Positions 1 to 10,785 of a DNA stretch of 64,000 bases are shown here, one piece after another. Location of the stretch: positions 15,109,447-15,173,446 of the forward strand of contig NC_092364.1 in the NCBI RefSeq assembly GCF_030848805.1, given 5' to 3'. The position numbers and the translations under genes are program-made. A model generated the notes under the pieces. That model made no database searches and was not told the origin of the DNA. It saw only the letters and a list, made by a program, of their open reading frames with translations. This DNA comes from Temnothorax longispinosus (lineage: Eukaryota > Arthropoda > Insecta > Hymenoptera > Formicidae). Positions within the stretch are counted from its first letter, which is position 1, and each line of letters begins with the position of its first letter.

Positions 1-1320
1 TCACCGTTAAGATAGCACCGCCACTCTTGAAAAACACGTATAGAGTACCGTAAACAAAAACCCAATATACCAGAATTGTGCACGGAGAGAATTTTTTGTT
101 ATATTTTACCCTTAAATTCACTACAAACTTGGGACAACTTGGCAACCAACGAATTTTTAAAATATACAAAAGACATTTTACACAAACAACGTGATAAAAA
201 TTACCAAGCAGATTGGTAAATTTTAAAAAATTATTGAAATTTTTTAGATATATTTTAGTAAAATTAATCAAACATTTTATATTTTAATGTAATAGATATT
301 AATATTTTTTATTACGGTAGATATTAATCAGAATAGCTCGCATAAAATTCTTGGTGGTACATGTCCCACAATTACCATGATTTCAGGGTAAATTTTAAGA
401 GAAAATTCTCTCCGTGTGCTAATTTTGTGCTGTAAAATACTGTAAAGAAATATCGAAAATAGTGAATGATTATGAATGTACCGATACCGATTACCGTAAC
501 TGCATAAAAACAAAACGATCAAAAATAAAATGTTATACCATACAGGTATAACATTAAACCGTTTCTCCAATTCACTCATCCTCCAAATCAAATTATCATT
601 AAATGCTCGTAAAATACGTTATTTTAAAATTATTGCTCACGAAACAACTTTTAAAATTATCAAAAACCCACAAAGATACAAGAGTAAAGTATATTAAATT
701 GATGCAAATTAATTGATGTGTCGACTTTGGTATTAAAATGATAGGACTGGAATATTTTACGAGCGCTAAATTCTAGCACCATTTTAATACCAAAGTTCAG
801 CACAGCAACTAATTTGTTTAATATACTTTATTCTTGTACGTGACACTGGCACCGCCATAATATCGATCGACTTTGTTAAGTTAAACAGTAAGTAATAAAT
901 TTGGAACCAGGATATTTTAAGAGCACTAAATTCTAGGATTATTTTAATACAACAGTCCGCACCAGTAACTAATTTGTTTAATATAGTTTACTCCTGTATT
1001 TTTGTACTTTCTGAGTTTTCGAGAATTTTTAAAATATTGTTTCGTGAGCAATAAATTCCAAAATAAAATATTTTATGAGTATTTGATTGGAGAAACAATT
1101 TAATGTTATACCTGTATGGTCATATAACTTTTTAATTTTGACCTTATGCAGTTACGGTAACCGGTTCGGTATATTTATAACCATTCACTATTTTCGACAT
1201 TTCCTTGTAGTATTTTACAGCACAAAATTAGCACAAAAATGCTGGTGTATCGAGTTTTTTGTTTACGGTACTCTATTATACGTGTTTTTCAGGAGTGAGA
1301 GTGCTAGCTTGACGTAAAGG
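1..1320. mobile_element. Composite long inverted-repeat element (non-autonomous DNA transposon or foldback type)
   Basis: The two halves of this stretch are reverse complements of each other. Bases 21-55 pair with 1261-1299 (shared core aaaacacgta...gtaccgtaaac). Bases about 420-700 pair with about 970-1230, including a shared tract that reads acaggtataacatt on both arms. The arms diverge by substitutions and short indels, which suggests an old copy. Around the centre, a block with the core attttaatac is present in inverted form at 725-745 and 780-800, and again in direct form near 940-960. The ORFs at 328-591 (-) and 1087-1317 (+) are the two arms translated outward, and I see no transposase domain in them. 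The left end coincides with the window start, so the true boundary and any target-site duplication cannot be judged. Confidence 0.75.
81..416. mobile_element. Nested MITE-like insertion with CACGGAGAG...CTCTCCGTG ends
   Basis: This 336-bp AT-rich segment has terminal inverted repeats of about 15 bp (cacggagagaatttt at the left, aaaattctctccgtg at the right). It interrupts the left arm of the larger inverted repeat. The uninterrupted right arm serves as an empty site: there the sequences flanking the insertion run together as ttgtgctaatt. The dinucleotide TG lies on both sides (79-80 and 417-418), consistent with a 2-bp target duplication. There is no coding capacity. The CAC...GTG termini resemble those of two other small elements in the window. 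Confidence 0.7.
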
Positions 1321-1718
1321 CAGCATCCCGACTTTTGATATTAATTTCCTGCGAATGGATAGGAGTATAAAATTCAGGACTAGAGCAATAAATTAGCACT
1401 AAATTATCACTTAATTGTGCCGTTTATCCGAATTTTTTTTTGATAGAGCGGGTGCTAGGTTCCGAGGTAGATAATTAAACAATCATAAATAGAAAATGTA
1501 CCAATATATAATTGGGCTAAAGCGAGAAAACGTATTTTTAAATTCACGTGAATAATATTATTAGGCACAAAAGATCCAGCTCGACCGTATATTGGCGCAT
1601 TTCCTATTTATCTGATTGTTTATCATAATCGGTCATGACTCGCTTAATAAGATAATTAAAGTCTATTTATAAATATTAATATGTAAAAGTTATATCGTTA
1701 TTATAGTTAATGTGTTAT
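1321..1718. other. AT-rich spacer, no gene seen
   Basis: The spacer lies between the long inverted-repeat element and the mariner-like MITE. No open frame with coding character, RNA gene or repeat was recognised. Confidence 0.6.
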
Positions 1719-1720
1719 TA

Positions 1721-1946
1721 TACAGGGTGACGCACATAAAACCGTCTCCAAACGCAAAATATCGTTTTACAGTTATATTCGTTCATTCAGTTTTTTCTTT
1801 TTTATAGTTTTTTTAGCATGTAGGTTTACTGAACTCATATGTGCATACGCGACAGCATCGAATAGTGTCATGCGCGCGGAAATATGAAATATAACTTCAA
1901 AACTGTATTTTGCGTTTGGGGCCGATTTTATGTGCGCCACCGTGTA
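1721..1946. mobile_element. Mariner/Tc1-like MITE
   Basis: A 226-bp element whose ends are imperfect inverted repeats of about 38 bp. The left end starts tacagggtgacgcacataaa, and the right end is the complement of tacacggtggcgcacataaa. Both continue to a shared internal ccaaacgcaaaat. TA dinucleotides flank both ends (1719-1720 and 1947-1948), as expected for Tc1/mariner insertions. The minus-strand ORF at 1773-1970 reads through the element and out of it, and carries no transposase motif. This is a short non-autonomous derivative. Confidence 0.75.
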
Positions 1947-1948
1947 TA

Positions 1949-2904
1949 AATTAAAATAAACAATTATCAATCAAAGCCGGTAATAATCGCTGGTAAATTT
2001 TGTAGGAATTGGATTTCTTTTCACAACTAATAGTCGAGCTAACTAGTCTTTCTTAACCAGTTATACGTTGACGTGCATCCACTCATTGTCAGACGGATAT
2101 TCTGTTTTGGACAGCGAGTCGTCAAAGTGTGTATGAATTTCACGGCAATAAATTCATGTTAAGGAACGCACCCGGTTCGGCCTCCGTCACTTAATAGGTG
2201 TATTGTACGGCCGGCCATAAACTGTCGTTTCGGGAGGCATCGCATCGCGTGCCACAAAGCAGGAGCAAGTGCTCTCCGACCGCGGCGGGCAGCGGTCATG
2301 CGTGCAGACGTAGCCGTTTACACGTGTGACCGTATCGCACCCTCAGTCGGGAGATATGTAGCGCGGAATCTAGTTAGTACCCTTGTTGGCTTTATCTCCG
2401 TTTGGCTCGGAGGTCGGCCGTGTCGCTAGATTAGAAGGATCAGCCCCGCTGCGCGTTCCCGCGATCGCGATAATTAGCAAAGATGGAATTTCGTATTTTC
2501 AATCCCCTGCATCTTCGTGCCGTTTTAGCTTTCAATCTCAAACCGGAGTATACACAAGCTGGATGAAGTAAACCTTTAATCACTTTGTTTGGCTGTTTCT
2601 ATACAGTAATTCTTTTAAGCCCAAGTAAATCTCAAGAGCAAATAAAATCTATGTATGAATCATCTTCTGCGATATCGCTTGCGACAATAATATTTATGTA
2701 ATAGATATTTATAACATCGACAACTGGAAACTGAAGGAACAAGTACTCGTTCGTAAACACATGAGATGCTATTTAAGTTGTATTATATATTCCTCGTGCG
2801 CGGGCTATTTTCGAAGCAGCAACTACTTTCTACTCCGTTTAATCCATAGCGCGATCAAATTCAATAAAAACAATAACTGAGCCAGAGGAACATCATTGGA
2901 CACA
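1949..2904 (+). promoter_or_regulatory. Upstream region of the sugar transporter gene; promoter not pinpointed
   Basis: The stretch becomes more CpG-rich at about 2180-2480, just upstream of the transporter, then turns AT-rich. It probably contains the 5' untranslated region and promoter, possibly with an untranslated first exon. I see no convincing TATA/Initiator pair. The small ORF at 2383-2571 has no recognisable motif and is not reported as a gene. The start codon at 2905 sits in a good context (caca before ATGG). Confidence 0.35.
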
Positions 2905-2947
2905 ATGGACCGCGGGATATTGCGGCAAACGTTGATTGGATTCGTAT
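2905..2947 (+). CDS. Sugar transporter exon 1
   Basis: Encodes MDRGILRQTLIGFV plus the first base of a Cys codon (residues 1-14). The donor is gtaagt at 2948. A competing gtatgt at 2944 would break the frame with the next exon. The exon ends in phase 1, matching the acceptor at 3051. It supplies the first half of membrane helix 1. Confidence 0.82.
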
Positions 2948-5204
2948 GTAAGTATTCAGTTGGGATCGCGCGTGCGACACCGACGCGACGCCTGGACCTA
3001 ATCACTCGCGAATGACCTCTGGAAAAACTCTTACGTGTGATCGCTTCCCAGGCAGTATTTTAATCATCGATTGCGGCCTCCACGAAGGATGGAGCACGCC
3101 GACCATATCGAAGTTCAACGACAAGGATCCCTTAAAGGTGACGAGCGACGAGATCGTTTGGATCGTGAATCTCATGTACGTGGGAGTTGGCATCGGCTCA
3201 TTGGTACCATTCATACTGATGGACAATATCGGACGTAAGGGAACCTTGCTAGTCACTACAGGACCGAAGATCCTCTCGTGGATCTTCATCGGGTTATCCA
3301 CGTCTGTACCGGCCATATATGCTGGACGGATACTCGCGGGCATCGGATGTGGAATAACGTACGCTGTAATGCCGATGTATCTCGGCGAGATCAGCAGCAA
3401 GCGAACCAGAGGTCCTTTAGGTGTGGTATCAGCTGTTTTGGATGCGTCATCAATGTTCAGTGCTTAGCCTAATTGCAATAACATATTTATCGTTTTAAAT
3501 ATATATAAATGTTAGATATTTATTCACTAACATCAAATATGTTATAAATGATAACTGGCATCTTTAGTTTATATATTTTTTAAAAGATTACGAACCTATG
3601 TGGTTTTACGTTCAACAGTAACGATCATATATTTCGCAATCGTTGTTAAACTGCACTTGAATGACGTTGTTCGCGATTAGTTAGTATTTTTAAATGTTTC
3701 ATCACTGAATAAGGCAAGGCCTTCAGGTACTTTAATGGCTGTACTACTCAACATCGGGATGCTGCTCATCTACGCGATCGGTCTGTGGATCAGTCGATTC
3801 GCGATGGCAATGATAAGCTTGTGCGCGCCGGTGTTCTTCCTGCTGACCTTCATGTGGTTACCCGAGAGCTCGGTGTTTCTCACGCGGAAGAATAGACTCG
3901 GTCCCGCGGAGAAGACCCTTAAGTGGGCCCTGGGTAAAGAGAACGTGGACGAGGAGCTCGAAGAGATCAAAAGAATCGTGGAGACCGAGGACAAGTGCAG
4001 CAAGCTGACTCTCCGAGAGATGTTCAAGGAGATCATCACCAAGGCGCATAACAGGCGAGCCTTTCGTATCGCTCTGATACTGTTGAGCGGGCTGACATTG
4101 ACCGGCGCGGCGCCGATACTCGCATACCAGTCGTACATATACAACGAGGCCGGCTTCGAGATCTCGACCAACGCCAGCATCATCATCACCGGCGTCGGCA
4201 TCGTTCTGGCTGGTAGCGTCTGCGTGTCGGTGGTGCGTCTCACCGGCAAGAGACTCCTGCTGCTGATCGCCGCGCCGATTTGCGTGGTATCGCTGGCGAC
4301 GATAGCCATTTTCTTCGAGCTGCAGTCCGGCGGTTACGACGTCTCTCGATTCAAGTGGGTGCCCACGGTCTTCGTGGTGATTTACGTGCTCGGCTTCGGA
4401 CTCGGCCTTAATCCGATACCGCTGGCATACATCGGCGAGATCTTCGGCGTCGAGGTCAGAGTACCCGCCGCGGTGCTCAATGCTCTCTACTACGCTATAA
4501 GCACCACCGCCATTGTGAAGTTCTATCAGGTACGTTGACGTCTCTGTAAGAATCGATTTTGTTTTCGCGAACGAGAGCCGCGGTAAGCGGGTTATCGACA
4601 GCAACGATCAGTTAAGAGGTTTAACCAAAAAGGATTCTTTGCTTCGTAATAGTATTATACAGAGCACGGTATGATATAACATCGGTTTAATAGTCCTGAC
4701 GGCCAAAAAGGAGTCTTTACCTCTAATAATGTTAAGAAACATTACATTACCTATATAAATATGCAAATTACATCATTTTATTAAACGATCAATATCTTAT
4801 TGCCTATTAAAAAGATCTGCATAAGGAATTTTTTCTAAAACTAGATTTGCAATTTTAATAACATACCGGCTATTTAAAAAGCTTTCTCGCTATAAATGCG
4901 TATATTATATCCATCTAATAAATAGAATGGCTCATTACACGTTTAAAGTGTAACGAGAAATAATTTTTTCAAACTTATATGACTTTCTTTCTATTACTTA
5001 ATATTATGTAGTGAAATTATATAATAGTAGAAATCATTTGTACTGTGTTTGTAGGTCGTGCAAGAGTTATACGGCACGTTCGCACCATTATGGACGTTCA
5101 CCGCGATAACGTTTCTTATATGGGTATTAATTTACCTATTTGTGCCCGAAACCGAAGGCAAAACCTTAGAAGAGATACAATTGGAATTGCGAGACAAAGA
5201 GTGA
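2905..5204 (+). CDS. Facilitated trehalose transporter Tret1-like sugar porter (MFS), complete, four exons
   Basis: Coding exons are 2905-2947, 3052-3420, 3727-4529 and 5055-5204, joined at GT-AG introns of 104, 306 and 525 bp. They total 1365 nt, encoding 454 residues plus TGA. The protein has the sugar-porter layout of about 12 membrane helices. Signature motifs visible are: NIGRKG after helix 2; AGRILAGIGCG and the MYLGEIS stretch in helices 3-4; PESSVFL at the helix 6 to loop junction; GLNPIPLAYIGEIF in helix 10; and PETEGKTLEEI in the C-terminal tail. A charged central loop, rich in Glu and Lys, lies at about residues 195-235. The length is normal for insect Tret1-like proteins. Family members carry trehalose or hexoses across the plasma membrane by facilitated diffusion; the substrate here is inferred from family only. 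The start is chosen because exon 1 joins in phase to give helix 1 (IGFVCSILIIDCG). Confidence 0.92.
3052..3420 (+). CDS. Sugar transporter exon 2
   Basis: Residues 15 to 137 plus one base: the rest of helix 1 (ILIIDCGLHEGWSTPT), helix 2, the loop motif NIGRKG, helix 3 and helix 4 with AGRILAGIGCG and MYLGEIS, ending KRTRGPL. The acceptor is cttcccag. The donor at 3421 is gtgtgg, a weaker site, supported because the reading past it hits a stop at 3465 and because the join to the next exon restores Gly in frame. Confidence 0.9.
3727..4529 (+). CDS. Sugar transporter exon 3
   Basis: Residues 138 to 405, starting with the last two bases of Gly and then TLMAVLLNIGMLL. It carries helices 5 and 6, PESSVFLTRK, the charged cytoplasmic loop, helices 7-10 and GLNPIPLAYIGEIFGVEVR, and ends KFYQ at a gtacgt donor. 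GC-rich third positions contrast with the AT-rich introns. The antisense ORFs at 3770-4309 and 3858-4604 are shadows of this exon. Confidence 0.94.
5055..5204 (+). CDS. Sugar transporter exon 4 (C-terminus)
   Basis: The acceptor is tgtttgtag at 5054. The exon encodes 49 residues, starting VVQELYG, with the last membrane helix and then PETEGKTLEEIQLELRDKE before TGA. The PET-EGKT-EE motif is diagnostic of sugar porters. It is too short and lacks an internal Met start, so it does not show up as a long ORF. Confidence 0.93.
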   Translation, partial: VVQELYGTFAPLWTFTAITFLIWVLIYLFVPETEGKTLEEIQLELRDKE

Positions 5205-5563
5205 CGTATATATAGACAACTATATTAAAAAAACAGGAGTGGCATTATGAATAATCCAAAGATCCACTTAAGTCCACTTTCACAACGCATATCTAACACG
5301 CGAAATAAGACTTGACTCAATTTTATCAATATCAACATTCAGAGATTATATTCAGATTATAAAAATATTAGAAAGATAATGTTTCTGTTAAATTATAATG
5401 ATAGTCCAGTTTACATTTTTTAAATATGTACCATTATTATAATAATTTAGGTCTATGCATTCACAAATGAATAATTAGCCAGTATTGTGATGGTACACAC
5501 ATGTATATACATTTATGTAGAAAAATCTTGATGTAGAAAACAGATAGCAAATGCTATTTCAAA

Positions 5564-5569
5564 AATAAA
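5564..5569 (+). terminator. Candidate polyadenylation signal of the transporter gene
   Basis: AATAAA, 360 bases after the stop codon. A further AATAAA at 5889 is an equally possible choice. No cleavage site can be proved from the sequence. Confidence 0.3.
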
Positions 5570-7856
5570 ATTTATAAAAATAGTGAGCTGTGAAATAATT
5601 CAAATGAGAGAAAATTTCAATAACTTTGCTCAAGATTTTCATCAATGTGTTGATTTATATTCTTATATTTTTTTATGAAGACAACTTATTGCGCATATAT
5701 ATATATTTGTTTAACACAAAGATAACGGAGAAAAATTAAATATTTCCGTAATAAAATTAGCATGTATAAAATAATAAAAATTAAGTATAAATGCTTTTAC
5801 CGTTTCTGCGAATTTTAGTTGACACTGGCATACATATTTTGTTATGATATATTACTATTAAATTTAATTTGACTTTCTCGAGCAATTGAATAAAGTTCGA
5901 AACATTTAATGTTCATGTATGTTTTCAACGATATTTACAATTATTATAAATATTTGCATATTTAAATCATATTTAGAATCCAATTAGTCTTTCTCTTTTA
6001 TTATATTTTTATGTCAAAGAGCTTTTTTCCATTTAATCATTTGTTCTATGTGCTTTACATAAAGTTTCAAAATTGTATAACATCGATAATGGTGTTAAAT
6101 CGCATTTGGAGCCGGTGAAAGCACTAGGGAGAAACGACGCGGGGGAAAATCATTGGTCTTGTTTGATCGTAAAGCTCGAACTCCGCAAAGAGAATCGTTT
6201 AGTAGCGATATCGTATACGACGAGATTCGTATGTTCGATCGGACAAGTTAAGTTCTCATTAAAAACGCATTTGCAACGTGAATTCGCTGGCCTCCTTAAT
6301 CCTATCTTAAAGTCTACTACCTTAAATATTGGTAAATACATCTCGTTGCGTGGTTCCTATATTATCTTGATATTTGTGTCACCGCATAAATAGAAAAATA
6401 ACTCCATCATTCAATATGAACATAGGCTCTCTATTTGATATGATTACGACTGTATAATTGTGAATATTGGCGTATAATTATTTCGATGTCTACGCAGATA
6501 TTATTATAATATAAAAAAATATTATTCAAACTCTTATAGAATATATTCTACTTTACGCGTATGAAGTATTTCGCTAAACTGCTCGTTTTATTCGCATAAA
6601 AGATTGAGGAAATTTTTAGTGGCTAACGATGAAGTGGCTTATAAATTTTTCGGCCAGACTATCTTTATACAGAAACCCGCCCTCGAGTACTCGCGCTCGA
6701 TAAAAAATGCAACATTCTCTAAGATCGGTCCTCTCGTCGTCGTAAACTGCCGAGTGATCTCCCCTCATATGATTGACCATCTTGGCTACGCTGATGGCTC
6801 GTCAGCCGTCGGTATATGACGGAACATTGGTAGGACGTGGTACGTTGGACGGGGCATGTCTTGCATGTTAGCGTTCCTCTCGAACGGAACATCCGTACAT
6901 GTGTATCGCGCTCATACGTATGTATATTTACAATTACGCGGAAATGCATTTGCCTATATGCACATATAACTGTTTATCCGCCGATACCCTCTCGCGTGAT
7001 GTATTAGTCAGAACATGTGGGTTCTGAGTACACAAATGCGGATTTGAGCATGATTAGATTTAATATTTCAATGCGAGAGTAATACTATCTCATGTATCCG
7101 TGCGTGGAAGGATAAAAGTACTCATTGATATTGTTGATAACACTGATTCGTAACGCCGAAACTATAATATAAGTCGGATGTAGAAAGGTAAAACAAACAT
7201 GTAATAGAGTAAAAATTATTTTATGACTATTATCTTATCTATAATAGCTGTTATTTTTTAAATACATCTTATAGTAATCATAATTTTATATAATGAAGTA
7301 GTCAGTAAAATAAAATTTCTATAATTTTTCTATCTATTGTTTTTTTTTTCTGTCAATAGTTTGGTCAATAGTCTCTAATGCAATATGCGTTGTTTAGCAC
7401 GAAGACTTATTTGTCAATTGGACCGTCACTTAAATCACCTCTACAGATGTGTAAAAGTGTAGAAGTGTTACAGAACAACAGAAAAGAAAGAAATAAAATG
7501 TATACTTTGTATTTTGAACGTGTGTATGATTGCGAATTAGCATGTAATCGTAATAAGCATAATAAGGATGAGAGATTGAGCGAAACTGTGGGTGCAAATG
7601 TTGTCCATTGACCTCGTACATTCCATATACCCTGATCTTATGAGCCATCAGTATGACTTGACCCTGTTGGGCTGTTCTACGTACATATCTACTGATATAT
7701 CCCTACCGGTACCTTGCCCTGTTAGGGTGTACGTTCAGCTCAAGTGTGTGCATTAGTGGCACGCGTGTGCATCAGTGCTCCGTGTTCCACACGCACATAT
7801 ATTACTGGCAGGTATGTATATCTACACATATATATGTATGTACATATATATGTAGA

Positions 7857-7860
<4 letters not shown>

Positions 7861-7902
<42 letters not shown>
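7861..7902. repeat. (GA)n microsatellite
   Basis: About 21 uninterrupted GA units. The low-complexity ORFs read through it on both strands (Arg-Glu or Ser-Leu runs) are artefacts. Confidence 0.97.
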
Positions 7903-7906
<4 letters not shown>

Positions 7907-8339
7907 AGAGAGATCCTTCGATAGTGTGCGTTGTATCGCGGGTACGGCCCCTCGTATAACCCGAGATCAAGATTGATAGGCCACGAGTCGCAACACATAC
8001 GGGGCATCCACTTAGCGGTGCATTATCCGAATGAGAATGTGTACAGGCTGGATCTTACCTAATGCGACGCCCGCAATCCCGGTAATGGCGACCGCTTTGG
8101 CCGTCGCGCGCGACGACGATCTTCGCCAATCGATAACGCCGCGCGCGCGTGTCTGTGTGTGTCTGCATTCTGTATACCGAGTAAACGCGCGCCGCGCGAA
8201 TTTTTTTCACGGCCGTCCGGCAGGCAGGTGCGGAAGAAGCTACTCCCGTGACCTTGCAAATCGTACTTATAGTCAGATACAGGTTGACGGCAATTAACAG
8301 AACGAAGACGCGCGCGTGCCGAGGGCGATTCTTTCCGGT

Positions 8340-8563
8340 TTTACGCTCACCGTACGTCCAGTCAGTTCAGTCGCGTGATTGTTTTTCACGCTATCGCAAA
8401 TTAGATTTTAAGTTTTGGCGTGCGACTCTTGCTCCTCGTTCGAGCTCTGTTTTGAAAAAAACGCACGCTGGAGGAAAAGTTCGCGTTTAAAATAAAGTAA
8501 AAAAAAAACGAAAAAAGAGAGACGAGAAAAAAGAACATGAACGAGGCATTGAGCGAAGAGGAG
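8340..8563 (+). promoter_or_regulatory. Candidate insect-type promoter and short first exon
   Basis: Two overlapping TCAGT Initiator-like elements (cagtcagttcagtcg) lie at about 8358-8373, at the edge of a CpG-rich patch. About 170 bases downstream an ATG at 8537 in good context (aagaac before ATG) opens a 9-codon frame (MNEALSEEE) that runs into gtaaaa, a possible splice donor. No following exon was recognised. The arrangement is suggestive only. Confidence 0.2.
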
Positions 8564-9520
8564 GTAAAATGGAATTCCTCGGAAAAGAACACGTTAGAGA
8601 AAATACATACTTTGGCATGTGGCAAAACGTTTTTGCTAATGGCACTGCTCCGCGAAACTGAAAAATTATATGCTTTTTCAGGGGAGTATTATTATTAAAT
8701 TGCAGCTGCGTACGCGACTTGTGTGCATAAGTGTGCGCTTGTGAAAAGGTTATTCCGCGAGCTGTATATCACGTAAAAATATTTTCCAACAAGACACCAA
8801 ATATTGCACGATATTAATATCTCCTCACGACACTGCGTTACATTTAAAATCGATTTAGAATTTCTTGTTTTATTAAAATCGTTCATTATTAATCCTCGTA
8901 TAAATAGCGTATAATTATGTAACGACATCGAGCACAAAATGCTTCATGTATCATATCCCAGGAAACATTATTATAATTTCAGTACGACATGAAAAATTAA
9001 TTAGATAATGCTGCAGTTTTCATTTAAAAAAAAAAAGGAAGTTTAATTACCTTGTTGCCGATTTTGTCGTTTACAAATTGCAAATATGCGAGGTATTACC
9101 GTAAATTTTTATATAAAACTGATATCATTTTTTGCTGCATAAAATAACTGGTAAATGAGAAACGAGGATTGAGCAGTTGCTACTTCACGCTAGGCTAAGT
9201 AGACTGAACACAATGATTACGTGTCTTATGTAATACTAATTATTTTGGTATACACGCAATATCTATTACAATGTTGAATAATTTTTAATCTCATTTGCGT
9301 GTAAGTTACATAATTATTCGGTGATCTAATGCATATTGCACAACGAAAGCAAACGCACATAATACAAAAACGAATTATTACCTTTATCTATTCCGTTGAT
9401 CCAGCATTTATTATTATAATTTTGCACAATAATCTTTAACATGATTCATCCGAACGCTTTGACCGTGAAACGACTGCATTTAGACGATTATTCGAGTTGT
9501 TTGCAATAATATGACTATTA

Positions 9521-9710
9521 CACTGAGAAAAAATCCAAAAAAATATTTATTAGGTGGCTCCTAATAGCATATTTACTTATTTTTTATACATATTTATTTA
9601 GAATTAGATATTTTTATTTCAATTAAATAGTAAGTAAAAAGTAAGTAAGTAATGCTATTAGGAGCCACCTAATAAATATTTTTTTGGATTAAAATATTTC
9701 TTTCTCAGTG
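9521..9710. mobile_element. MITE, CACTGAGAAA family, copy 1
   Basis: A 190-bp near-palindromic element. Its ends are cactgagaaa and tttctcagtg, and the inverted repeat continues inward for over 45 bp (attaggtggctcctaatagc and its complement). TA lies directly outside both ends. A second copy is at 60105-60327. There is no coding capacity. Confidence 0.85.
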
Positions 9711-10663
9711 TATAACTTGTATAACTACGTCATTGCAGAATACAAAACATCGTTTATCAAAATACAATAATGATTGCGGTGAATCACTTTTAATGGATCA
9801 TAGTAGACAATTTATATATTTATATATTATAATATTATGCACACCGAACGTACATTTTATGTACACTGAAAGCGTTTAAAACGACTTGGCGATTTTTGCA
9901 GAAATACAATTAGTAAACTTTATATTAATAAATCCATTTGATTTTGAGAAATTGACATGAATAAAATATAAAAAGAATAGCTAAAATTTAAGAGAATATT
10001 GAAACTGAATTGTATCGTAACGGAATTGTTGTCTTATAAAAATAGCATAAAATTTTCTTCAATATTTCCTGACTCCGCTAATCGATTTCTTATTATTACG
10101 GACGACAAACGTTGGTCTTCTATCTCTTTATACGAGTCATAACTTTCCATTTCTCTATATGAGTATATAATAACTTAAGCGAGATAATCGGACGGAAAGA
10201 AATTTGACGTTAAGAGACAACGTAACGTGTGATTTCACTCATCCTCGCGCCTACTTGCGAAATAAGTGGATCACCTTGTCTCATCCGTTTTCGTGCGTCG
10301 GATATAAGACCGTAATCGCGGTTGATACATCGCCGCGATCGCTCTTCATTATCGTCGAATGTGTCCTGCAAGCTTATACGGGTATATGTAGGTACGTTTC
10401 GCAAAACGACGTAACTTTGTCGCGGTGGCGAAGTGGCTTAACAAGGCGCGCCGGACGAATTACGCTTCTTGCGTATTTCGGCGGAAGCATATGGATATCG
10501 TGTATTATACGAGCGTGTGTGTTCCGTCCGAAGGTGGATCCAGATCGAGCGAGCGAGCGCAAACACACATGAATAAACAACTTACTTCCGCCAGCCACCG
10601 TTCGTACTCATTGAAGCAAATTGTTCGTTCGCGTTCGTTCAACGCTTGTTAACTTGATCAGGA
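9711..10663. other. Intergenic stretch, no gene seen
   Basis: AT-rich to about 10190, then more mixed. At 10424-10450 a tRNA-like A box (tggcgaagtgg) followed by aaggcgc occurs without a matching B box downstream, so no tRNA gene is called. Confidence 0.5.
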
Positions 10664-10785
10664 TTAGGAGGTTTCCGCGCGCAATTTTGTAATCGTTAAC
10701 AATGAAATTATCTATAGTGATAGCGTGCTTGATAAAGGTAATCGAAAACGAACGAAAAGAATGAATATGAGGCATATGTTAAATC
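10664..10785 (+). repeat. Direct repeat copy 1, containing a short signal-peptide-like ORF
   Basis: Over about 95 bp this segment is close to identical to 11331-11440 (offset 668). Both contain cgcaattttgtaat followed by an ATG (10701 here) opening MKLSIVIACLIK, then gtaatcg, a possible splice donor. The 12 residues look like the start of a signal peptide. The duplication is clear. Whether it is a real first coding exon is unknown. Confidence 0.7.

Larger units (their letters stand above)
5205..9520. other. 3' flank of the transporter and long AT-rich intergenic region
   Basis: AATAAA polyadenylation signals occur at 5564-5569 and 5889-5894, so the transporter 3' untranslated region may end there. 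Beyond that I see AT-rich sequence, a GA microsatellite at 7861-7902, a CpG-rich patch at about 8040-8500, and short ORFs without recognisable motifs. The only exon-like signal is the small candidate near 8340-8563, given separately. Confidence 0.5.

Noticed and set aside
3858..4604. 248-codon minus-strand ORF
   Set aside because: It is the antisense shadow of transporter exon 3. The sense strand has clear MFS motifs and splice sites.
7744..8007. Arg-Glu and Ser-Leu repeat proteins
   Set aside because: They are translations of the GA microsatellite in several frames.
10424..10495. tRNA-like A box (tggcgaagtgg) at 10432
   Set aside because: No B box (ggttcgaatcc-like) follows at the right distance and the stems do not pair.
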